Below the pieces are notes generated by a model, which saw nothing but the letters and a program-made list of their open reading frames with translations, made no database searches and was not told the origin of the DNA. Below are positions 22,493-33,240 of a stretch of DNA of 64,000 nucleotides, in pieces (position 1 is the first letter of the stretch; each line of letters starts with the position of its first letter). Both the position numbers and the translations under genes were made by a program. The stretch lies in assembly GCF_965363235.1 (NCBI RefSeq), contig NC_134839.1, forward strand, positions 95,127,743 through 95,191,742, given 5' to 3'. The DNA comes from Mytilus galloprovincialis (Eukaryota; Mollusca; Bivalvia; Mytilida; Mytilidae).

Positions 22493-24361
22493 TTAAGAAT
22501 GTAATAGACATTTTCTTTTCAGTAAAATATCATAGCAGATTTTGGCAGTATAAAAGTAAACATTTTCATCACTAAATAAAAATACAAATTTATCGTCATC
22601 TGACATACTATTAAAATCATGACAAAAAGAATTAGCATGACTAAACAACTCAGCACGAAAATCTGCATATAGTGGACATTTCAAAATTACATGTTTCTCA
22701 TCTTCAATGGTATCATTACAAATAAAACATATTCTTTCATTAATAGGTAAGTTCTGATACCTGCCTGTTTCAATTTTTAGGGGCGCAACACCACAGCGAA
22801 ATTTTGCAAAAGCACTTCTAAATTTGCCTGCAATAGTTTTACAAATGTAATTTTCTACCTTAAATTCTGTTTTAAATAATTTATAAGTTCGAAGTTTGGC
22901 ATATTCATTCGAAACCAACTTATTATGCCATTCAGTTTTATATAAATCAATAGCTAAGCATTCTATATCTTTAATTACATTTTTAGTTAACAATATATCA
23001 CAGTTACAATATGGTTCAAGATTATACTCTTTAAACTTAGTCATCACTCTGAAGCACCAGTTTTTAATTGGCTTATTTCCATACTTATATGACCACATAA
23101 ATACTCTTTTGTTCAATCTATCATTGTCCATTTTACAAAATCTGGACCATAATCTAAAAACAGCTGTCCATTGCTTTACATTGCATGGAATCCATCCCAT
23201 ATCACCATACAGAGATAAGTTTGGTGTATACTTTCCTACACCCATAAAATATCTCATCGCTCTGTTTTTAACGGCATTTATGCAAGAGAATTCTCTTGTT
23301 CCCCATATTGAAGCACCATAATCGATGACTGACCATACAAGTGTGTCAAAAAGCTTTGTATAAGTAGAGTAACAAAAACCACCATTTGATTTACATTTTG
23401 CGATCAATAACCCAAGAGCTCTACTTGCCGACTTAGCAATAGCTTTTGCCATTAAATCATAATTCAAAAATTCTGTAAGATGTAAACCAAGGTAAGTATA
23501 TTGTATTACAATTTCAATATTATCATTACCTAGCATAAATGTATAAATAGACCTTGGAAAAGAAGATGGTCTAAAATGAATAATCTTAGATTTACTCAAA
23601 TTAACACTAATATCATTTTTATGACACCACATATGTAAAACATCTAAGAGCATCTGTAAGTCTGATTCATTTTCAGCAAATAAAACAATATCATCAGCAT
23701 AGAGCAAAATACATATTTTCTCTTCCTCTATTGGAATACCAACATTTAAACTTTTAACCTCATTTACTAAATTATTAATAAAAATATTGAATAAAATGGG
23801 CGATAACACACACCCTTGTTTTAAACCACATTGAACATCAAACCATTGGGTTAAATTCCCATTAACTTTAACACACGACTGTACTTTATGATATAAAGAT
23901 TTTAAAGCATTCAACATTTTACTACTAATTCCTATTGACTCAAGTTTACAAAATAATAAAAATCTGTTTACAGTATCATATGCTTTTTTGAAATCAATAA
24001 AAGCTGCAAAAGTTGATAGTTTACACATTTTTCTTGTTTCAATAATACTTGTAATTGTTGACAAATGATCAATAGTACTACGATTAGATCTAAAACCATT
24101 TTGTTCATCATGTATACAATTTAGCTCATCAAGCTTTACAGTTAATCTTGAATTCAGTACTCCGCAATACAGTTTATATGAAGTTGGCGCCAATGTTACT
24201 CCTCTGTAAGACATCGGGTCCCGAGGGTCGGAAGTCGAACTCTTCGGTATCGGGGTGATTATTCCTCTACTCCATAGCTCCGGTATCATTCCTGTATTAT
24301 AAAAAATGTTGAACACTTGAGTAAGGGCGTTTATAGCTGTCTGATTTTTATACATCTCCAT
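22493..24361 (-). CDS. LINE reverse transcriptase with zinc-knuckle, 622 aa open
   Basis: Copies element RNA into DNA at the nicked target. Visible blocks are YRGVTLAPTSYKL (52-64), FIDFKKAYDTVN (121-132, first catalytic aspartate), GLKQGCVLSPILFNIFIN (179-196), YADDIVLFAE (221-230, catalytic YADD), YLGLHL (290-295) and a C-terminal CFICNDTIEDEKHVILKC (545-562, C-x2-C-x8-H-x4-C). The methionine at 24361 is internal. One in-frame TGA just upstream (24365-24373) separates it from SKAGKSPG, which is the natural upstream continuation. The uninterrupted 1.87 kb frame implies a fairly recent insertion or recent decay. Small plus-strand frames inside it, such as 22896-23321, are shadows. Confidence 0.9.
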   Translation of the reverse strand: MEMYKNQTAINALTQVFNIFYNTGMIPELWSRGIITPIPKSSTSDPRDPMSYRGVTLAPTSYKLYCGVLNSRLTVKLDELNCIHDEQNGFRSNRSTIDHLSTITSIIETRKMCKLSTFAAFIDFKKAYDTVNRFLLFCKLESIGISSKMLNALKSLYHKVQSCVKVNGNLTQWFDVQCGLKQGCVLSPILFNIFINNLVNEVKSLNVGIPIEEEKICILLYADDIVLFAENESDLQMLLDVLHMWCHKNDISVNLSKSKIIHFRPSSFPRSIYTFMLGNDNIEIVIQYTYLGLHLTEFLNYDLMAKAIAKSASRALGLLIAKCKSNGGFCYSTYTKLFDTLVWSVIDYGASIWGTREFSCINAVKNRAMRYFMGVGKYTPNLSLYGDMGWIPCNVKQWTAVFRLWSRFCKMDNDRLNKRVFMWSYKYGNKPIKNWCFRVMTKFKEYNLEPYCNCDILLTKNVIKDIECLAIDLYKTEWHNKLVSNEYAKLRTYKLFKTEFKVENYICKTIAGKFRSAFAKFRCGVAPLKIETGRYQNLPINERICFICNDTIEDEKHVILKCPLYADFRAELFSHANSFCHDFNSMSDDDKFVFLFSDENVYFYTAKICYDILLKRKCLLHS

Positions 24362-24373
24362 CGGAATTTCATC

Positions 24374-25289
24374 TCAACCAGGAGATTTTCCCGCTTTTGA
24401 CAATTTTAAAATATTGACAACTTCTTCATTGGTTATTTCACTATCAAGAATATCATCGGTTATTATGCAACTGTTAACATCTTTTTCGGTAGTTTTATAT
24501 AAATTTCCAGAATTTAACATATTTGAAAAATCACATTTCCATTTATCTAAAACAATTTTCGGATCGTATCTTCCATTTTCACTTCCATTGGAATAATTTG
24601 CCTGTTGTTTCCTACTCCAATTTTCCCGATTTTCCTCCAAAATTCTTTTGGATTATCTTCTAAATTCTTTAATTCATCTTGCATACTATACCAGTATTGG
24701 CGTTTGGAACGTTGACACGCTTTATCGAAATGTTTCCTCTTTTGGACATAATTATGACGTAACGTACTTTTATTACAGGTTGCTTTAATCCATATTTTTT
24801 CGGCACTACAAACACAATTCCATAAAACGGTTAGTTCTTCATTCCGCCATGGTTTTTGCATCTACGGCGTTTGTTATTAAATCCATCCGTAATATATGTT
24901 TTACATGGAAGTTTACTTGACATCTCTGATTTTACCACTTTAACAAATTCACAATACATCTGGTCTAAATCGACTTGTGACTTATTTGAGTTTTCAAGGT
25001 CTAAAATAAGTTTGTTTAAGTCACAAATAGCTTCCGAATTCAATAGAAAGTCCTGAGGTATGTTTTGTATGTTTTGTATGTCGTACTTCGTCTTAACAGA
25101 TTGTTTGGTATTTTCACGTGCTATTTCAGTCACTAAAAAGTCTAGTGACATCTCTCATGATAACATAGAATGATCTGGAACAATTCCTTTTAAGTCATAT
25201 TTTCCGAAACCATTTACAGTGTCAACTAAAGTACTTGCACGACTTACACTAAACTTTTCAAAATTTTGTAATTTTTCGTAAGGTACTAT
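24374..25289 (-). pseudogene. LINE linker between endonuclease and RT
   Basis: Three overlapping minus-strand pieces are colinear with LINE proteins: 25151-24831 (MSLDFLVTEIAREN to CKTYITDGFNNKRR), 24861-24547 (KPWRNEELTVLWN, KRKHFDKACQRSKRQYW and ELKNLEDNPKEFWRKIG) and 24640-24374 (IVLDKWKCDFSNML and SKAGKSPG). Frames change near 24855 and 24570. Stops separate FGKYDLKGIVPDHSMLS from the first piece and the linker from the endonuclease. Confidence 0.75.
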
Positions 25290-25955
25290 TCAGTAATCTA
25301 CTACACTAGATCCTCGAGTAGATACGTACGTAAAGTCGTTTTGAATCGTATTTCGGCCATTAAGTATACAACAGCTTATATCAGATAGAAAATCGCAAAA
25401 TATACTTCCATACGTATTACATTTAAAATCAACTACATTTCGTTCTGGTAAGGAATCTACGCCTGGTATATAGTCTAGCATATCACCACATCGGCTATTC
25501 CAATCTCCACATAGATAAAACATATTTTCATTCGGAATTGTATAAATATCACCGATAATATTGTCAAAAAATTCTTGTGCGTTTACAGCTCTAGTAGAGT
25601 TCTCTGGTGGGAAATACACCACGAAAACATTTTGGACACAGTTTTTTTTTCCGTAAATCGAATCCACATGATTCCATCTTTACTGCTTTCCACAATTTCT
25701 ATTGAAAACTGGTCAGGAACTGACTAAAACACCAACTCCACCCGATCCACATTTCGCACGTTTATGTATATTATTTCGGTTATGGCCAAACCATTGATAT
25801 CCATTCATTACAATAGAATCATTTCCTCTTAAGTGTGTTTCCGCCAGTCCAACTATACGCAGATTACAGTGTGCGATAATATCGGTTAAAAGGTTAAATT
25901 TATCCCGTTTACAATCAGTATTCCATCCATTTTAGTTCCAAAATCCACATTTAAC
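25290..25955 (-). pseudogene. LINE AP-type endonuclease domain
   Basis: The order of motifs is that of the exonuclease-endonuclease-phosphatase fold: NGWNTDCKRDKFNLL, RIVGLAETHLRGND (catalytic E), GSGGVGVLV, VFVVYFPPENSTR, YLCGDWNSRCGD (metal-binding GD.N) and VDSLPERNVVDF. The domain makes the target-site nick. Two stops and one frameshift lie in the N-terminal third (about 25660-25930). The C-terminal 125 codons (25667-25290) are open. The usual final SDH-like block is seen just downstream as VPDHSML. Confidence 0.8.
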
Positions 25956-26183
25956 CTAGTACCCTCTTCGTTTACCATTTCGACCTCTGACGCCACCATT
26001 TCTACCACGTCCAGAATTATTATTTGCTGGTTGTGTTTTTGATTGTCCATTCACTTGATTGACATCGCTTTTATCGGCTACGACAGGATTTTTCTCCCTA
26101 GACACACGATTATCATATGATGTTGGACAAACCCTTGTTCCTCTCATATAGCGAACAGAGAAAATTATTATTGGATATACCAA
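25956..26183 (-). pseudogene. LINE N-terminal Gly/Arg-rich piece
   Basis: A 75-codon frame ending SGRGRNGGVRGRNGKRRGY sits directly upstream of, and in the same frame as, the endonuclease start, with one stop between. The RG-rich end would suit RNA binding. The methionine at 26183 may not be the true start. Confidence 0.55.
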
Positions 26184-26490
26184 TCATTTTTTGTACTAAT
26201 TTTAAAGAATTATTCAATGATAAAACATATATCTAGCTGTTCACAAATGAGCTTTTACCAACTTGTGCCTAGGAAAGAATATTAATCAGTGTTTTGATAT
26301 GAGATCGAGGTGGAAACAAAATATATAAATGATATTTGATTATTATGAGATATGTTGTAATAATTATTAAAGACACACGATCTGTTAGGCTCAGATCCTG
26401 TCCATAACATGATAGAAATATTTAAGGTTCTTGTTTTTAATTTTTCAAATCTCATCTACTTTTCTTATACCTACACACTTGCTCATTCGT
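26184..26490. other. Spacer upstream of the LINE
   Basis: Nothing recognised. The LINE 5' boundary may lie a little inside it. Confidence 0.35.
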
Positions 26491-26710
26491 GTTTATAGAT
26501 ATAGGAAGATGTGGTGTTAGTGCCAATGAGACAACTCTCCATCCAAATAACAATTTATAAAAGTAAACAATTATAGGTCAATGTACGGCCTTCAACACTG
26601 AGCATTGGCACACACCGAACAACAAGCTATAAAGGGCCCCAACATTACTAGTGTAAAACCATTCAAACGGGAGAACCAACGGTCTACTATTATGTTCATT
26701 TACTATACAG
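26491..26710 (+). repeat. SINE-like repeat, gatgtggtgttagtgccaat family
   Basis: Starts tagatataggaagatgtggtg, then tgccaatgagacaactctcc, aggtcaatgtacggccttca, acaacaagctataaagggcc, aaaccattcaaacgggaga and ccaacggtct. Other copies on the plus strand lie at 28803, 31570, 33241, 33540, 36850, 52222 and 57090. Inverted copies lie at 12716 and 36410. I see no polymerase III boxes, so the SINE label is loose. Confidence 0.65.
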
Positions 26711-27154
26711 ATAATTTTGAATATAATGTACGGAGAGTTTGAAAACGCTGTATAAGGTGTCAGATGCGGCACGAGTATCAAGATTTTTTAATACAAATTT
26801 TAATATTATATTTTAATGTCTATATATATATATATTCAATGAGGTCAATTTTGTATTTCAAAATAGCTCTTTTTTTTAATTGTTATTAAAGCCTACCCCA
26901 GAAAAATACTAACTTTTTTATTTTAAACTATTATATCAGTTTAACAGGCAAACATAAGATAAAGTATGCATGTGGTTTTTGTTTAGCTTCTTTTTGCCGA
27001 TGCAAATTCAGGGGAAACAAATCTTAATTTACAACGTCCGTTGCAACGGTTACTTGCAACGGTTTGTTGAAAGCATAATCGAGTACACGCAATATTGTTT
27101 GATATGAATAGGTAACATCATAGACTTGAAAGTTATACCACGTTGTAGCTAAAA
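26711..27154. other. AT-rich spacer, nothing recognised
   Basis: Holds a short TA run near 26820 and a locally repeated cgttgcaacggttacttgcaacgg block near 27040. Confidence 0.4.
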
Positions 27155-27234
27155 ATCATCTAAATACGTTTAATAATGATTTATGAAACATACATTGACA
27201 TCAAGGGCATATATGAATTAATTTCAAAAGTTCA
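27155..27234 (+). repeat. 80-bp perfect direct repeat, copy 1
   Basis: Starts atcatctaaatacgtttaat and ends caaaagttca. It is identical over 80 bp to 27673-27752, with 438 bp between the copies. Confidence 0.9.
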
Positions 27235-27507
27235 ATGACGGCTCCCAGTTCGTACTACGGTTGGTACCGTAGCAAATCGGGAAATCTCTAATAAGTGAAG
27301 CCACTTTATATTTTTTTTATTATGTGAAAAATCCGGATAATTTAAATTGCATTAATTTGTAGGATCCTTTACTATAGATAATTTAGCTGATCTGTAACAA
27401 TAACATCTTCATGCCTTATATATCATGTACTGTAGTACGCCGCTAGATTAAAACTGACGAGGAAAGGTAACACACAACCAGCGAAAGCTCTTTTTTTGAG
27501 AGCCCAG

Positions 27508-27672
27508 GTGGTCGTGTGGTCTAGCGGGACGGCTGCAGTGCAGGCGATTTGGTGTCACGATATCACAGTAGCATGGGTTCGAATCCCGGCGAGGGAAGAA
27601 CCAAAAATTTGCGAAAGCAAATTTACAGATCTAACATTGTTGGGTTGATGTTTAGACGAGTTGTATATATAT
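27508..27672 (+). mobile_element. tRNA-derived SINE
   Basis: The head has a polymerase III A box (gtggtctagcggg, about 27515-27527) and a perfect B box (ggttcgaatcc, about 27577-27587). No tRNA acceptor stem can be drawn. The body aaaatttgcgaaagcaaattt forms a small hairpin and the 3' end is a ta-repeat tail. Molluscan tRNA-SINE families such as RUDI are known; I cannot confirm which one this is. Confidence 0.7.
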
Positions 27673-27752
27673 ATCATCTAAATACGTTTAATAATGATTT
27701 ATGAAACATACATTGACATCAAGGGCATATATGAATTAATTTCAAAAGTTCA
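27673..27752 (+). repeat. 80-bp perfect direct repeat, copy 2
   Basis: Begins exactly at the end of the SINE tail and ends exactly where the tail of the Penelope-like piece begins. Confidence 0.9.
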
Positions 27753-28385
27753 TCCTACGTACGTATATATATATATATAAGTGTCTAAGAATGTAACTTT
27801 AACTCACTAGTGAGTGTTATAAAATTAGATGTTATATTTAATTCATTATTCACGCAATATTTCGCTAAACAAATTAGCTTCATCGGGCGTGTGCATCTAT
27901 CTAGGTGAAATCGGATGCATGACAAAAAATATCTTTGTAGCTTGACGGCTACACAAAATTTGTGTAAAAGTTAAACATATTGATTAATGGGGTAAATAAA
28001 ACATATTTTTGCCGTTTATTGTACATAACAATTTTTAAATCTAAACAAATAGTTGTTTTAGTTAAATAGAATGAAATTCATGATTTATTCCTTTGGTTTT
28101 GGGTAGAACTTTTTTTCATCCCTCTCATTAAGTCCATCAGGTTCAAGAGTACGTAGCTGATGCATCCAGAACCTTTCTCTCTGTTTTCACCTTTCGGTGT
28201 CCCAATTTTGGTTTACCTCAATTATTTGAAAGGTGATATTATCAAAAGTATGTCCTGTTCTTAAGAGGTGTCTCGTAATTGGACAGTTTCTTCCTTTTGT
28301 ATAGAACGACCGGTGATTGTTAAGTCTGCTGTTGATTTTAGTTTCTGTTTCACCAACATACTGCAGCTTGCAAGTGGAGCTTGCA
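27753..28385 (-). mobile_element. Penelope-like element: GIY-YIG endonuclease end and 3' UTR
   Basis: The minus strand from 28385 reads CKLQYVGETETKINSRLNNH, PITRHLLRTGHTFDNITFQ, RERFWMHQLRTLEP, DGLNERDEKKFYPKPKE and stop. This is the C-terminal half of the Penelope GIY-YIG endonuclease (YVGET; conserved arginine; RE.FW....T..P.GLN). The following ~330 bp has a 3' UTR with aataaacggcaaaa, a cgatgaagctaatttgttta motif typical of the group, a palindrome aactcactagtgagtgtt and a TA tail. The 5' part is missing and the copy is decayed. Confidence 0.8.
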
Positions 28386-28442
28386 AGTGGAAACTTGCAA
28401 GCTGCAGTATGTTGGTGCTTGCAAACGGCAGTATGTTGGTGA
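28351..28442. repeat. Inverted triplication of an endonuclease segment
   Basis: Perfect 24-bp inverted arms (28351-28374 and 28394-28417) enclose a 19-nt loop. They are followed by a further near copy in the second orientation (28418-28442). The repeated word encodes CKLQYVG of the adjacent endonuclease. Confidence 0.8.
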
Positions 28443-28802
28443 AGCTATTTCTGAATAAAAAATGCATAATTTTTTAGGATACTTATAAAATACAGACATT
28501 ACAAATTATTTAACAAAAAACAAATTGTGTTTATCTTTTTAAACAAAAAAGTTATGTCTTTCTTTCGAAAGGGAAAATATGATCACAAATCCGAATTTTG
28601 ATCAAATATACAAAATTTACTCAAAAAGTAGCACATGAAGGTATAATTTTTATTACATACTTGATTTAATCAAGAAAAAAATTGTCTCTATGGAAATTTT
28701 TATCAAAATGTAAATACGGGATCAAAACTGTATCATATGCCCTTAAAGCGTGCGTATTTAGTTTGAATCAAAAACAATATTGTTCTTTTTGATCTCTAAG
28801 AA
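28443..28802. other. AT-rich spacer, nothing recognised
   Basis: No coding signal. Confidence 0.4.
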
Positions 28803-29270
28803 ACGTTCAATAGATATAGGAAGATGTGGTGTGAGTGCCAATGGGACAACTCTCCATCCAAATAACAATTTTAAAAAAGTAAACAATTATTATAGGTCAA
28901 TGTACGGCCTTCAACACGGAGCCTTGGCTCACTCCGAACAACAAGCTATAAAGAGCCCCAAAATTACCAGTGTAAAACCATTCAAATGTGAAAACCAACG
29001 GTCTAAACTATATACTAGTACAATAAAAAAAACGAGAAACGAGAAACACGTATAAATTACATAAACAAACGACAACTACTGTACATCAGATTCCTGACTT
29101 AGGACAAGTGCAAACATTTGCAGCGGGATTAAACGTTTTAATGGATCCAAACCTTCTCCCTTTTTCTGAAACAGTAGCATAACATCACAACATAGAAAAA
29201 CACGGTAAAATATCAATTGGCAGGCTTAACTCAATAAATTTGATCTGCTATATCTGAATGCAAATGCACA
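28803..29270 (+). repeat. SINE-like repeat, long copy with tail
   Basis: Same head as 26491. It then continues through acataaacaaacgacaact into ttcctgacttaggacaagtg, agcgggattaaacg and aggcttaactcaat. This links the gatgtggtgtgagtgccaat head and the gacttgggacaggtgcaaa tail as parts of one family. Confidence 0.65.
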
Positions 29271-31569
29271 GTAAATAAAATATTAGGGACAAACATTCAA
29301 GGCCAAAAAGCAAACAAACAAGTCCAAACAAAGCCATGGCAAGTCACCACTGCGAAATATTTAACCCTTCGAAAATATTCACTTTAGAAAAAAAAAAGTT
29401 TTTGAAAAAAATACTGATTTTAAACCGTTTAAAAAAATAGCTGTAATGCTGATGTGACACGTTCGTACTTGAAAATACTTAGACTAGTTTGAGAGTATAT
29501 GTCATCGACCAGATTATTATGACCGTGTCCAACTGACCTAACTAGGTCATTATAATGCAGTCCTACTGACCATGTAGTTTTATGGCATATTAATGTCAGT
29601 TCTAGATCTTTGAATATCATATAAATTGTACGTAAAAGGTGGTCTTTAACTTCACTTTACTGTAAACAACTATTCATCATGAACCGGGTTATATTTGTCT
29701 GCATCAACAGTTTTCATCATAGATTTTCTAGTTCTTTATACTTTACACAATAAACTGAACTTCTCTCAATGTGATATATAAAGATAAGTGTTAAGAGGAA
29801 GTGTAGCAAATAGAAATGACATAAACTATTTTGAAAGTTATGACAATAGATTCAAGACATCTGGCACAGGAGGGCAGCACCTCAGGACGATTTGTCATGT
29901 ACGAAAGAAGATTACCGCTGGACTTCGGGGTCAAGTTTTTGATTTCTATACGTTCACTCCAAAACCATTTATTGCAAATGTCCTTTTTTTCTGTAGAAAT
30001 TGATAACTAGGACAATTAATTTATTTTAAAAGTTCGTCTGAACCAGTGTCAACTCTATCACAGATTTATGTATATACTTAATCAAAAATGTATTTATAAT
30101 AATTGTTCATAAAACGCTGATCCAGTCGACCTAGGTTATTTGAATCAATTCTTTGGTCTTTCTATTTAATTTTGCCTCTTATGAATTTTACGTCTTATGA
30201 ACACCAGGTATAGAAATTAGTTCACGAAATGGAGGTTGTTGGGTAAAATATTAAATACTGGTACATGTATATGCTGCTTCTCCGAACTTTTTTTTTTATA
30301 ACATTTCATATATCAAATGGCTGTTTAAATTGTTGTTCAGAACTGTGGAGATCATATGAATAAAACTATATTTCATTTTTTAAGTCACGATGATACAGAT
30401 TATATATATGTTTATTTCACGTTTTACATAGTGTACGTAGCTCAATTTATTTTCTGTAAAAAGGTTAATTGCCTCGATAATTTAATATCAGAAAAAAGAA
30501 ACTCGATTCGAAAATCAAAGAATTCGATTAGATTGGATCACAATTCATACTAACTTGGCCGTCTGCTAGGACTCACATTATATATAACATATAATATATA
30601 TAATGTATGCTATTTCTGATTACTAAAAAATACCTTGACAATACCTATTCATTTGTTGAATGTATTTATTTGCAAGTGTCTCTTTCTTCAACAGAAAATA
30701 AGGGGAGACATTAGTTTAAGCCCAATAATAATACAGTTTAGATATTGATAATTAAATTAGCCTAGATGATAGACCTAACGGGTTCAGAAAGGATCGTTCG
30801 AATAACGTCAGCTGGTCATTAATCTGTCTAACTGCTAATGTACTGAAATAAAAAATTCGTCAAAACAAGTGGTTTGATCCCGTATAGCCACCGCTACAAT
30901 TTAGTAATTTACGGTACAAGTCTGTTTAATAGACAAGGATTTATAGAAACGACGACTTTTTTTTATACCCCCACCCCAATAAGTGTTTTAATTTTTATGT
31001 TTTTAACTTTTAATTTCTTTTTTTTTCAAGTTATTGCAACAATTTTGCTTTATAAACAAAAACGAACTACGACTCATTGTAGAAGTTGTCCTTGTCTGCT
31101 TCTTTTGTTGGTAAATTTAATTGATTTGCACTGGTTGAAGAAGTATGATAGGCAGTTGATATATTTCTGGCATTACCTCTTGTTTGGATTCATAGTTCTT
31201 TCAAGTGATTATTCAATATTGATGATGTACTCTAATGTAGAAAATTATTCTTATTACACTGAAGGATATTGAAAAATTGATCAGTGTGTAATCAAAATCT
31301 CGAGCCCCCTATTTTATAAAAGATTTCAATAAACTTTATCTGTATACTGGATCATAGATTTATTTTGTTCCAATATAGGCCCTTGTACATCCAGGAAAAA
31401 TCCTACCAAGAATGCAAAAGAACGACGAAGGAAACATTTATATTGTACTACACCCAAAAGTAGATTTGTTTAAAAAGTCTACATAAACAAAGAATTTCAG
31501 CATTTTACAAAGTCGTGCTCTTGATAGTGAATGATCACGTCGGATTTAAAAAAAAAAAATAAATTGCAT
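29271..31569. other. AT-rich spacer, no convincing gene
   Basis: The longest frame, 132 codons at 30874-31272 (+), is hydrophobic and F/L/Y-rich. It has no motif, no splice pattern and no repeat support, and I do not call it. An atatataacatataatatatataat palindrome lies near 30580. Confidence 0.45.
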
Positions 31570-31635
31570 AATATATAGATATAGGAAGATGTGGTGTGAG
31601 TGCCAATGGGACAACTCTCCATCCAAATAACAATT
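31570..31635 (+). repeat. SINE-like repeat, head only
   Basis: tagatataggaagatgtggtg to catccaaataacaatta, then unrelated sequence. This is a 3'-truncated copy. Confidence 0.65.
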
Positions 31636-31894
31636 ATGCGTTTTTAACTACGGCTCTTGTGGTCCATCAATTTCTGATTTGGTTGAAGAGTTGGGTACCC
31701 ACAACTAAATTCTTCTAAAAAATGTTTTGTAAATACCTACCCAAAACCAAAGGTTTTATTCGTGCTAACACATTTTTGTTTAATTGACTTTTTTCATCGC
31801 TAGTCAACGTTTCGAACAATAGAAAACAATTGTTTTAAGTCGTTCATTGTTTAAGAAGCCCTATTGACTTCGTACAGATGAGAACTTGTGATTT

Positions 31895-32100
31895 TGAAAG
31901 TCTGTCGTAAAGACGCTGTACATCTCGAGTCCAGCACTGTTGATATGAAGTCCATCGCGGAAGTTGTAAACTCAAGTCCTACAAATGTAAAGTCTAACGC
32001 TTCAGATATAAAGTCCATAGCGCTAGAGATCTAAGTTGAGCACAGTAGAAATACACTCAAACGCTGCAGATTTAAAATCAAGCGCTGGAATGTAAATTAT
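31895..32100 (+). repeat. Minisatellite, ~20-25 bp units with aagtcca.cgct
   Basis: Diverged units of the form aagtccagc(g/a)ct..agat.t: gagtccagcactgttgatat, aagtccatcgcggaagttg, aagtctaacgcttcagatat, aagtccatagcgctagagat, aaatcaagcgctggaatg. This is the same motif as the array at 38285-38600. Confidence 0.7.
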
Positions 32101-32484
32101 ATATAAATATACTAAATAAATAAATGATTTGGAAAATACATTGAAGGTATAAAAAGTCATGAGAATTCCGAATGTCCCGTTGAACATAACAGAAAATAAC
32201 CGCAAGTCTCCGAATAAAAAGGTAAAGTAGGTCAAAGACGCTAAAATTATTTTATAACATTAAACATTTTAGCTAAACATTTTAGCATCGACGGTAAAGG
32301 AAGCTATAAGGTATTTATCTTCTCATTTTAATTATTTTGATAAGGAAACTAGATAAAAATAAAGCATCGTATAGATTTTTAAAACAAACCGAAGTATACA
32401 GTATATCGAACATCCTTTTATTTAATTCAGTCATTTTGTTTTCTTTTTTTTCCCTTTACTCATCCCTTATTTACGTAAATATGT
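32101..32484. other. AT-rich spacer
   Basis: No coding signal. It contains a direct ttttagctaaaca(t) repeat near 32270. Confidence 0.35.
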
Positions 32485-32489
32485 CTAGA

Positions 32490-32612
32490 CAGTGGTGGAT
32501 CCAGAACTTTTCCTAAGGGGGCCCGCTTCATTCATGCTTCAATGATTCCCTATATAATCAACCAAATTTCCCCCACAAAGGGTTTGGGGGGCGCCCCCTG
32601 GATCCACCTATG
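32490..32612. mobile_element. MITE, 123 bp, with target duplication CTAGA
   Basis: Terminal inverted repeats cagtggtggatccag and ctggatccacctatg match at 13 of 15 positions. The element is flanked by ctaga at 32485-32489 and 32613-32617. The interior is short with G- and C-rich ends. A truncated relative lies at 18686. The 5-bp duplication does not fix the superfamily. Confidence 0.8.
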
Positions 32613-32617
32613 CTAGA

Positions 32618-33059
32618 AGTTTTAAAACCACCCAATTAGGACATGTTGTTTATATGGCTAACGATATGTGCATCTAGCCACTTGACCAGTTGACGACTTG
32701 CATATATATTTGATTGCACATTTATTATCAAGTTCGACTGAATTTATTTAATGGATTTTTAATAATGTCAGATTTGAAAGAAATACATGTGAAGTATATG
32801 TTAGAAATCTTTTTATTCAAAACAGAATGTTAAAAGACATATAAAGGAAAGTTATGATCAATAAGTTGGTAAGCTTTAATTAGTTGGAAAAAAAGTTATA
32901 AATATAATAAAATGTATAATTATGTACAATAAATTGGCAAATTTGATACTCATGCAGTCGTTGTGAAGGGCATGCATATAATCATTCGGCCAAAAATAAA
33001 GAAATCAAGATTAAGATTGAATATTATTTTTATAATAAAATTAATTGTACATGTGTTAA
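32618..33059. other. AT-rich spacer, nothing recognised
   Basis: No coding signal. Confidence 0.4.
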
Positions 33060-33130
33060 TGACAGTGCTAGTGGGATATGTATCACCAGCACAATAGTAA
33101 GAACTTCTGTGTTGGCGCCATGATTTAGGA
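33060..33130 (+). mobile_element. Retrozyme body fragment
   Basis: gacagtgctagtgggatatgtatcaccagcacaatagtaagaac..ctgtgttgg is a diverged copy of 11964-12016 (gtggacg..tatcaccagcccagtagtcagcacttcggtgttg). No ribozyme part remains. Confidence 0.6.
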
Positions 33131-33240
33131 ACATAAAGAGTTACACTAGTCCGTCTGTCCCGAATGTCCCATAAAAACGGGTTCTGCTCTTCTTACTTTA
33201 GTTTGCCTCAATCAAATACTTCAAAACCTAAACACAATAC
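33131..33240 (+). repeat. Bivalve repeat, left half, split by an insertion
   Basis: tccgtctgtcccgaatgtcc, taaaaacgggttctgctctt and ctttagtttgcctcaatcaa lead up to 33240. The expected continuation (aaatttgaaatttttaagtg, tcacttttaccgttcaagag) appears at 33857-33930. Related pieces are at 34200 and 35735-35880. Confidence 0.6.

Larger units (their letters stand above)
22258..26183 (-). mobile_element. LINE (non-LTR retrotransposon), 3.9 kb, decayed
   Basis: Read on the minus strand, the order is: a Gly/Arg-rich N-terminal piece (26183-25956), an exonuclease-endonuclease-phosphatase type endonuclease (about 25950-25290), a linker, a reverse transcriptase and a C-terminal zinc-knuckle (to 22493). 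A 235-bp 3' untranslated region then ends in AATAAA and a short ttgtcttgtcttgtctgtc tail. A microsatellite tail instead of poly(A), with an AP-type endonuclease, fits the CR1/L2/I-like groups, but I cannot fix the clade. The copy carries roughly nine stops and frameshifts upstream, while the reverse transcriptase is one long open frame. The 5' edge is uncertain. Confidence 0.88.

Noticed and set aside
27508-27600. True tRNA gene
   Set aside because: A and B boxes are present but no acceptor or anticodon stem folds, and it has a SINE body and TA tail.
30874-31272. 132-codon plus-strand open frame
   Set aside because: Hydrophobic and low in complexity, no motif, no splice signals or homology that I can see; plausible by chance in AT-rich DNA.
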